From: Linanthus parryae
Lineage: Eukaryota; Streptophyta; Magnoliopsida; Ericales; Polemoniaceae
Direction: 5' to 3'
DNA: 64,000 bases
Assembly (NCBI GenBank): GCA_023055425.1
Contig: JALGPY010000009.1
Span: forward strand, 16,619,775-16,683,774
Of this stretch, positions 56,482 to 64,000 are shown one piece after another; positions within the stretch are counted from its first letter, which is position 1, and each line of letters starts with the position of its first letter. A program made the position numbers and the translations under genes. Under the pieces are notes generated by a model, which searched no databases, had not been told where the DNA came from, and worked only from the letters and a program-made list of their open reading frames with translations.

Positions 56482-58283
56482 TATGAGTAATGTAGGAGAT
56501 GGTGGTTTCTCACAAGGAAGGGCAGCAACGGACCTCCATTGTTCTGTGGTGACAACTTCATGCATTGGAAGGCATTGATGAAGATGTTCATCATAGATCA
56601 AGACATGGAACTATGGCCAATAGTTCAGAATGGTCCTCATGAGTACTACACTACAATTGATGGAGTCAGAACTGTCAAGTCTGAGGAAAATCTTTCAGTC
56701 ACTGAACTGGAAATGGTATCCAAAAATTACAAAGCTATGAATTTGCTATACTGTGCTTTAAATGCAGATGAGTTCAACAGAGTGTCAAACTGCAAGAGTG
56801 CCAAAGAAGTGTGGGATAAACTTGTGGTGACATATGAAAGAACCAGCCAGGTTAAGCAAACAAAAATCAACATACTTCTGAGGCAATATGAGTTGTTCAA
56901 GATGAATTCAGATGAGACCATCCAGGAAATGTTCAAAAGATTCACTGATGTGGTAAAATACCTGGAGTCATTGGGAAAGAAGTTCTCAAATGAAGAAAAG
57001 GTCAGAAAAATTATGAGAAGTTTGTCAAAAGCCAAGTGGGAGCCAAAGACAACAGCCATTGAGGAAGCTCAGGACTTGAGTCTTCTTCAGCTAGACGATC
57101 TATAAGGAAAGCTTCTCATTCATGAAATGTCCATGAAGGATGTGGAAGGTGATTTGAGTGAAAATATCAGGAACCTAGCACTTAAGGCAAAAGACAGTGA
57201 AAAATCTCAAAGCCTTGAGACTGAGGAGGAACCTGATGATGAAGAGGCTTTAGCATTGATCTCCAAAGCCTTGGCCAGGATTCTCAAAAAGAAAAGAAAC
57301 TCTGGTAACAGGGATTACAACAGAGAGAGACCAAGACCCTCAGGCAGCAAGGATTACAAAGGTAAATCTTCATCACGGTCACATAAAACTAAAGTAATGA
57401 ATTGTTTTGATTGTGGTGATGCAGATCATTTAGTAAGGGATTGTCCACAAAAGAAGAAGAACAAGAACTTTCAGAAAAAGGATGGTGACGACAGAAGGAA
57501 GAAAGCCATGATGGCTTCTTGGAGTGATTCTGATTCATCAAGTGACTCAGAAACAGAAGAAGAGCAATTAAACTTATGCTTCATGGCAAAGCATAATGAG
57601 GAAAGTTCATCAGACAGACACATTGAAGACATGGATGTCACCAAGGCCTTGAAAGATCCGAAATGGATTCTAGACAATGGATGTTCAAGACATATGAGTG
57701 GAAAGAGGTCTCTCTTTACTGAACTTACAGAAAAATCTGGAGGAACAATCACACTTGGTGACAAAGCAAAATGCAATATCATTGGTATAGGTAGTATTGA
57801 TAATGGTTCTACAAATTCTATATATGATGTTTATCTGGTAGATGGACTTAAGTATAATTTGCTTAGTATCTCTCAGTTATGTGATAAAGGTTATAAAGCT
57901 GCTTTGACAAGGATAAATGTGTGGTGCAAGATGAGAAATCTGGTGATTGCATACTCACTACTCCTAGATCATATAATCTATATGCTATGAATAATAACAG
58001 TGTTTCAGGTGACAAGCTAAAATGCCTCAAGGCCTTGAAGGAAGATTCAAAGCTTTGGCACAGAAAGCTTGGGCATATTAGTATACATACCTTAAATAAA
58101 CTCATCTTAAAAGACTTGGTAAGAGGTTTACCATCACAGAAATTTACAGATGATGAGGTTTTCAAGGCATGTGTATAAGGTAAACAGACCAGAAGCTCTT
58201 TCAAGCCAAAGAATTTTGTAAGTACTTCTAGACCCTAAGAATTGCTGCATATGGACTTGTGCGGTCCTATGAGAGTTCAGACC
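56482..58283 (+). pseudogene. copia gag-protease-integrase start of element G
   Basis: ATG at 56482 (MSNVGDGG), a frameshift near 56525, then a gag domain (FCGDNFMHWKALMKMF; CKSAKEVWDKLV). TAA at 57103-57105 interrupts it. The frame continues through a CCHC knuckle (CFDCGDADHLVRDC), the protease region (WILDNGCSRHM, Asn where Ser or Thr is usual) and the GAG-pre-integrase motif (LWHRKLGH). There is a frameshift near 57915 and TAA at 58176-58178. The sequence ends at HMDLCGPM, the start of the integrase core, where the F-type LTR is inserted. Confidence 0.85.
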
Positions 58284-60169
58284 TGATAGCGCCCAAATAG
58301 GGGTTATCTTTTAGCCTGATTTGACGGGCCATTGTGCTGGAAAGCCGCGTTTTAGCCAGAATTCACCCTCGGAAAGCCTCGGTTTTAGGAACGAGACGTT
58401 TATTTGCTCTTCGTGAATTTCTGCATGTTTCGCACTTTTATTGGATATGATCGCGGGTTTTTTCTGCTTTTTCAGGAACAGGTTCGGAAAGTGCATCGGG
58501 ATGCGTGCCGAGACAGAACCGGGATCGCCTCGGGAAACGTGCAGGAAATGCTCGGGACAAGATTTGACCGAGACTGGTACAAGGGAGAGTGGAATGGAAA
58601 ACGGAAAGACTGGAGGAAAAACGAGCAGTGAAAACCGACCGAGGAAGCTGAAAACGCCAAAACCGAGAATCACCGAGACGCGCTCGGTTGACGATATCTT
58701 GAGCTTAACTTGGAATTTTGAAGTGAAACCAAGGGCAAAAGAACGGAGATGTCAAGGGCTTTCCGAAAACAGGTTATAATGCTGAAACGGAGTCCGGCCG
58801 AAAAACCGACTCCCGTCACGTGTGGGTCCCAGTCAGGCCACGCTCGAGTAAGGAGTCTCGGTTCCCGGTGTCCAGAGTCAGGAGCAACTATTTTATGTTC
58901 GTGACGATTTCCGGGACAGTTTTGGCCTAGGGGTATTTTGGTCATTTTGGCACCGGGCCCGGGTTTCCGGAGTCAAGTTCAGATTTTGTCTCCCAAATTC
59001 AGTCAGCAGTTTTCCTATGGCCAGAGCCAAGATTGGACAGAATTCGGAGCGGTTTTGACCCAGGGGTATTTTGGTAATTTTGACAAGTTTCGGGTCAAAA
59101 CGCAAGACGGGAACACGGGAGAGCAGGAAGACACCGAGGAAGGAAAACCGGAGATTTCAGGCAGAAGTGTGGGACCCAGGGGGCCAGACCTGGCCCACCA
59201 AAGGACCAAGTGGACCCCACCTAGCCCCCACGGCCTGCGTATATACGCAGGCCCTGCGTATATACGCAGCCCCTGCGTATATACGCAGGCAGTGAGGGTG
59301 GTGGGGGATGTTGGTTGGGCCCTGGTTGCGTATATACGCAACCCCTGCGTATATACGCAGCCAGTTTTGACTTTTGGTCAAAGACGGTGGACCGATGGCA
59401 GATTCCGTAATTTCGAGCACAAGCGTTTTCGGGAAACAGCACTATTTAAAGACTCGTCCAGACTCGTTTTGAGACAGCATACAATATACACAGAACACAA
59501 GACAAGACAGCACAACCGGAGGAGTCGGAGCGTCCCGGAGAGCACGGAAACGTGAATCCAGATTCAAGACACCCGTTTGCTCTTCTTCTCTCTTATTCAA
59601 AAAATGTGTTATTTACGTTATGAGTTTCACTAGCTAAACTTTTACCTAGGTTCTCGGTGAACCTAGGGTTTCGTTTTCAGAGAGTAGTTCTACGTTTTAA
59701 CTATGAATTCATGATCGTACTATCTTAATATCAGCAGCTTTATTCGTTATTCTGTCTTTGAATTTTACTGTTTATGCATGATCGGAGTAGCTAACCAGAA
59801 TTGCTACAGACCCGAGCCGGTAGGTGAAAACGTCCGGTTAGGGTTAGGAAGAAAAGACAGAATTCAGCACCTTACCCCGATGGGCCGACTAGCGAAGGGG
59901 AGTTAGGACTAGCCTGAAATCGTTGAGACCAACTGTTAGAGAATCTGACCCGGGCCATCAGGACAGGTTAGAAACCCTAGCAGCCTTAGAACGAGACTGC
60001 AGACTTAGGCAGCTTAACAGGAATCCGACAGTCTGCAGGATTGTGATAACGTGCAGGAAAAGAAAAGATACTGCACAATTGGTACGTGGCACGGATAACG
60101 AGACTGCTGTGTGTTTTCATGTCAAACAAAGAACGAAAATCTGAAGAACCCTAGGGGATCCCGGGACCT
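58284..60169 (+). repeat. F-family LTR fragment, plus strand (left arm of inverted repeat)
   Basis: Starts TGATAGCGCC and contains the U3, motif array, TATA box (TATTTAAA, 59443), leader hairpin (59645-59667) and part of the downstream LTR, then stops at 60169 before the LTR end. It mirrors 60445-62330 on the minus strand over 1886 bp without an indel; I noticed one substitution (59604 against 61010). Confidence 0.92.
59236..59359. repeat. Palindrome array TGCGTATATACGCA (left F arm)
   Basis: Five perfect 14-bp palindromes start at 59236, 59255, 59274, 59327 and 59346. Steps are 19, 19, 53 and 19 bp. The last base (59359) is 84 bp before the TATA box start at 59443. Confidence 0.92.
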
Positions 60170-60195
60170 TTTAACAAATAACGAGACTGCACAAT
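60170..60195. other. Scrambled junction between inverted F LTRs
   Basis: 26 bp made of short words found elsewhere in the LTR: TTTTAACAAA (as at 60308), ATAACGAGACTGC (as at 60095) and ACTGCACAAT (as at 60070). It ends with ACAAT (60191-60195), which could be the target duplication of element F if F inserted here. Confidence 0.55.
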
Positions 60196-62330
60196 TGATG
60201 CGCAATTTAGCGTACTATTCGCAAGTATACGAATCAAGTAGTATAGAGTGTATTACGACTCAGATTATCGATCCCACAGGGACTTTGCAGGTTTTTCTAG
60301 CAATCAGTTTTAACAAACAGAGTGTAAAAAGGAGGAGTATTTTGAGAGTTGTTTAAGTACTGAAAGTAAATAACTGAAACGTAAATCTTTTTGCAATAAT
60401 TTTCTGAATAATCTTATGGTTGTAAAACTAGGGTTTGAGATACTAGGTCCCGGGATCCCCTAGGGTTCTTCAGATTTTCGTTCTTTGTTTGACATGAAAA
60501 CACACAGCAGTCTCGTTATCCGTGCCACGTACCAATTGTGCAGTATCTTTTCTTTTCCTGCACGTTATCACAATCCTGCAGACTGTCGGATTCCTGTTAA
60601 GCTGCCTAAGTCTGCAGTCTCGTTCTAAGGCTGCTAGGGTTTCTAACCTGTCCTGATGGCCCGGGTCAGATTCTCTAACAGTTGGTCTCAACGATTTCAG
60701 GCTAGTCCTAACTCCCCTTCGCTAGTCGGCCCATCGGGGTAAGGTGCTGAATTCTGTCTTTTCTTCCTAACCCTAACCGGACGTTTTCACCTACCGGCTC
60801 GGGTCTGTAGCAATTCTGGTTAGCTACTCCGATCATGCATAAACAGTAAAATTCAAAGACAGAATAACGAATAAAGCTGCTGATATTAAGATAGTACGAT
60901 CATGAATTCATAGTTAAAACGTAGAACTACTCTCTGAAAACGAAACCCTAGGTTCACCGAGAACCTAGGTAAAAGTTTAGCTAGTGAAACTCATAACGTA
61001 AATAACACAGTTTTTGAATAAGAGAGAAGAAGAGCAAACGGGTGTCTTGAATCTGGATTCACGTTTCCGTGCTCTCCGGGACGCTCCGACTCCTCCGGTT
61101 GTGCTGTCTTGTCTTGTGTTCTGTGTATATTGTATGCTGTCTCAAAACGAGTCTGGACGAGTCTTTAAATAGTGCTGTTTCCCGAAAACGCTTGTGCTCG
61201 AAATTACGGAATCTGCCATCGGTCCACCGTCTTTGACCAAAAGTCAAAACTGGCTGCGTATATACGCAGGGGTTGCGTATATACGCAACCAGGGCCCAAC
61301 CAACATCCCCCACCACCCTCACTGCCTGCGTATATACGCAGGGGCTGCGTATATACGCAGGGCCTGCGTATATACGCAGGCCGTGGGGGCTAGGTGGGGT
61401 CCACTTGGTCCTTTGGTGGGCCAGGTCTGGCCCCCTGGGTCCCACACTTCTGCCTGAAATCTCCGGTTTTCCTTCCTCGGTGTCTTCCTGCTCTCCCGTG
61501 TTCCCGTCTTGCGTTTTGACCCGAAACTTGTCAAAATTACCAAAATACCCCTGGGTCAAAACCGCTCCGAATTCTGTCCAATCTTGGCTCTGGCCATAGG
61601 AAAACTGCTGACTGAATTTGGGAGACAAAATCTGAACTTGACTCCGGAAACCCGGGCCCGGTGCCAAAATGACCAAAATACCCCTAGGCCAAAACTGTCC
61701 CGGAAATCGTCACGAACATAAAATAGTTGCTCCTGACTCTGGACACCGGGAACCGAGACTCCTTACTCGAGCGTGGCCTGACTGGGACCCACACGTGACG
61801 GGAGTCGGTTTTTCGGCCGGACTCCGTTTCAGCATTATAACCTGTTTTCGGAAAGCCCTTGACATCTCCGTTCTTTTGCCCTTGGTTTCACTTCAAAATT
61901 CCAAGTTAAGCTCAAGATATCGTCAACCGAGCGCGTCTCGGTGATTCTCGGTTTTGGCGTTTTCAGCTTCCTCGGTCGGTTTTCACTGCTCGTTTTTCCT
62001 CCAGTCTTTCCGTTTTCCATTCCACTCTCCCTTGTACCAGTCTCGGTCAAATCTTGTCCCGAGCATTTCCTGCACGTTTCCCGAGGCGATCCCGGTTCTG
62101 TCTCGGCACGCATCCCGATGCACTTTCCGAACCTGTTCCTGAAAAAGCAGAAAAAACCCGCGATCATATCCAATAAAAGTGCGAAACATGCAGAAATTCA
62201 CGAAGAGCAAATAAACGTCTCGTTCCTAAAACCGAGGCTTTCCGAGGGTGAATTCTGGCTAAAACGCGGCTTTCCAGCACAATGGCCCGTCAAATCAGGC
62301 TAAAAGATAACCCCTATTTGGGCGCTATCA
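60196..62330 (-). repeat. Complete 3' LTR of element F (right arm of inverted repeat)
   Basis: 2135 bp, minus strand TGATAGCGCC (62330) to TGCGCATCA (60196). Homologous to the D LTR. TATA box TATTTAAA at 61164-61171 (minus) and leader hairpin at 60947-60969. Unlike the left arm it retains the full LTR end. Confidence 0.92.
61255..61378. repeat. Palindrome array TGCGTATATACGCA (right F arm)
   Basis: Mirror image of 59236-59359: starts at 61255, 61274, 61327, 61346 and 61365. Edge 61255 is 84 bp from the TATA start at 61171. Confidence 0.92.
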
Positions 62331-62367
62331 AATACCCCCACACTAAACTTTGCTCGTCTCGAGCAAA
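62331..62367 (-). other. Polypurine tract and hairpin of element F
   Basis: Minus strand AGTGTGGGGGTATT next to the LTR. The hairpin at 62349-62367 has arms TTTGCTCG and CGAGCAAA and a 3-nt loop. Confidence 0.85.
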
Positions 62368-62464
62368 TTCCAGCAATATACTACAAATGCATACTATCCC
62401 GAATCAATCCAGAGCGGTGTAACTGCACTTATTTTTTTTTAAAACAGTATTAATATTATAAAAA

Positions 62465-62510
<46 letters not shown>

Positions 62511-63037
62511 GTGAGACTGGGCAATCTCTTCAACTCAAACTGAACATCATCAAGTTCTCATATTCCCCTAAATTTTCGAAACTGCGGTGATCGGAAGAAC
62601 TCGCGGCCAGCCTAGGTTAGGAACAAGCACGAACACCACTTACTTCCGCTTTTGCACGCAAACCGAGCGTATCCCTACCGCACACCTTCCGTGCTTTTTC
62701 TCCGGGTGTAATGTAAATCTGCCGGCTTTGGGACGGTAGGATAAGTCATTTAGAAGCGATGTCCTAAACGTCACAGCACACTCACACATACCCCAATCTC
62801 ACACTCCCTCACCAAGATGACAGAAACTGACCCAAATCACCTAAGATTCTAGACACTCAATTTCCCCAGTCCCGGTGTAACTGCCGTTCTCGCGGCCACA
62901 ACTGTGAACGAATGTGAAACTGTGATAAAAATTGCCGGTCCGGCGTTTTGAAATGAAATCAATCAAGCACCCTGAATTTTCTGCCTTTGATACTTTTTTT
63001 TTTCCGTTTTTTTTTCATCATTTTTTTTTTCTTTCTC

Positions 63038-63087
<50 letters not shown>

Positions 63088-64000
63088 GGGGCAACACAAT
63101 AAACAACAATAATATAAGCCAGGCCAATTCTATGATAAGACAAAAACGTGGGGTGGCAGAAAAATACTGAAATAAAATCTGAAACGACCACCCCCACACT
63201 AATTTCGAACCATGTAGTCAATTTGTAAAATAATCGCGCTTTTCCAACCGATCGTCCTCACTCCAAGGATGTCTAAAACGCACAGCGCGTCCTCCAATAA
63301 TCCTGTCAACCCAAAGTCCCCCATGTCGTGCGGAAAATTTACGCACTACGGCTCTCCTCCTGTGCTCACGGTGTAATGTCGTGAGTCACCGCCACACCGA
63401 AGTGTGCTGCCGTCACTATCTCACCCTTACACACCCTCAAATATAACAATGAAGCTCATCCACTATCAACTATGACAATTCTGATCTACCCCAGAAAATC
63501 CCCTCAACTCAACTCCCTCGTGCCATGACGCGTAGGAAAGGTAAAAATACTAACAATGATGCGAGTATCAAAAAACGGCTTCCTAGGTCAAACGGTTACC
63601 AAGAAAAGGGTTAATGGATCAACGGGGCTCACTAGTGGACCTAAGGCGCGAGACAGGACGTGAGGTCCCCTATGGCCTATCACTCCACCAAATGATGTAG
63701 TGACCGTGATGGCGGGTTGACGACTACCTGGTGACGGTGGTCTGGCAGCTAGTCGGATACATTGCTCGGGAGACAGCTACTTGCGTTTTCTGAAGTGTAT
63801 TGGCTCTATTAACTCTCCTAGACAGATTCTCGCAGCTCTTCCTCACCTAAGTTCGTCCACTTCAGGAAATTTTCTATCATTGAGCTCTCTCCAGTTTTAA
63901 GCTAAATCCTTCACCCAGTCTCAAAATTTTCAATTTTTTAATTATTATTTTTTTTTTTAATAAAACGTAATGCAGTTACAACGCCACCACCCCCACACTG
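62368..64000 (-). other. 3' non-coding interior of element F
   Basis: No ORF. It holds an (AT)n run (62470-62506), the inverted repeat GAGACTG-GG-CAATCTC (62513-62528), GCCGTTCTCGCGGCCAC (62883-62899, minus strand of the block in C and D), a T run (63040-63085), polypurine-like words (63189, 63988; minus strand) and CGACTACCTGGTGACGGTGG (63721), the counterpart of the CACCACCGTCAC block. Confidence 0.7.

Larger units (their letters stand above)
54930..58283 (+). mobile_element. Ty1/copia retrotransposon G (5' part), broken by F-type LTR
   Basis: Plus strand: 5' LTR, initiator-Met primer site, gag, protease and the start of integrase, then an abrupt change at 58284 to an LTR starting TGATAGCGCC. 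The remaining pol and 3' LTR are not in the window. The gag and protease region look SIRE-like, but that is a judgement from memory of the family. Confidence 0.82.
60196..64000 (-). mobile_element. Athila-type retrotransposon F (3' end), continues past the window
   Basis: Minus strand 3' LTR at left, then polypurine tract, hairpin and 3' non-coding interior up to the window edge. The coding part lies to the right, outside. Family relation to D is shown by LTR homology and to C and D by shared 3' blocks. Confidence 0.85.

Noticed and set aside
58938..59555. 205-codon frame in the F LTR, repeated identically at 61059-61676 on the other strand
   Set aside because: It spans U3, the palindrome array and the TATA box of an LTR. 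The second copy is just the mirror arm, so agreement is not evidence of coding.

Overview
This window is a block of nested LTR retrotransposons from a plant nuclear genome. The evidence is Ty1/copia polyproteins with initiator-tRNA-Met primer sites, Athila-type Ty3/gypsy elements with a tRNA-Asp-type primer site and an env-position ORF, and large LTRs (1.4-2.2 kb). I see no host gene, rRNA or tRNA gene. It is probably a eudicot, but the species cannot be named from this sequence. Almost every reading frame carries stops or frameshifts, so the region behaves as a repeat graveyard with some young insertions.

Layout. I use letters for the elements. H (Athila-like, minus strand, no pol; right part 47708-53540) is the oldest layer. 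Element D (Athila-like, plus strand) sits inside H's left LTR; its 3' half occupies 31295-36945 and 45425-47707. Two copia elements of one family interrupt D: A (plus, 1-31294, beginning inside its 5' LTR) and E (minus, 36946-45424, target duplication ATAAC). A is split by Athila-type element B (minus, 3412-27150, target duplication GCAAT). B is split inside its reverse transcriptase by element C (plus, 11471-22222, target duplication ATGGG), a pol-less element carrying a second internal copy and a truncated third LTR. The nesting therefore runs five deep: C in B in A in D in H. To the right lie a poly(A)-ended fragment and a TTC/TC-rich minisatellite (53541-54929), then copia element G (54930-58283). 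G is broken at 58284 by a head-to-head pair of nearly identical LTRs; the right one belongs to element F (minus, Athila-like), which leaves the window at 64000.

How the parts work together. The copia elements encode gag, protease, integrase, RT and RNase H in the usual order. B and D carry gag-pol followed by a separate downstream ORF (Athila ORF-1/env position). C and H keep the cis signals but encode only acidic proteins without enzymes, so they would depend on enzymes supplied by relatives.

Most interesting signal. Each Athila-type family except H has its own short, often palindromic motif repeated in the LTR promoter: TGCGTTTGAACGCA in B, TGCGTATATACGCA in F, an 11-bp CTACGCTG unit in D, and GATCGCACGATC in C. 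Sites lie about 19-22 bp apart (11 bp in D). The array edge lies 84 bp from the TATA box in B and F, about 86 bp in D and about 95 bp in C. In B a second array of the same motif, with the same 84-bp spacing to a TATA box, lies in front of the env-position ORF. D also has its own motif type in both places, though without a clear TATA box in the spacer. Further shared signals are a hairpin 16-19 nt from the 3' LTR in all five families, a second hairpin about 180-230 nt from the LTR in four, a leader hairpin in the LTR, and a box at the end of pol.
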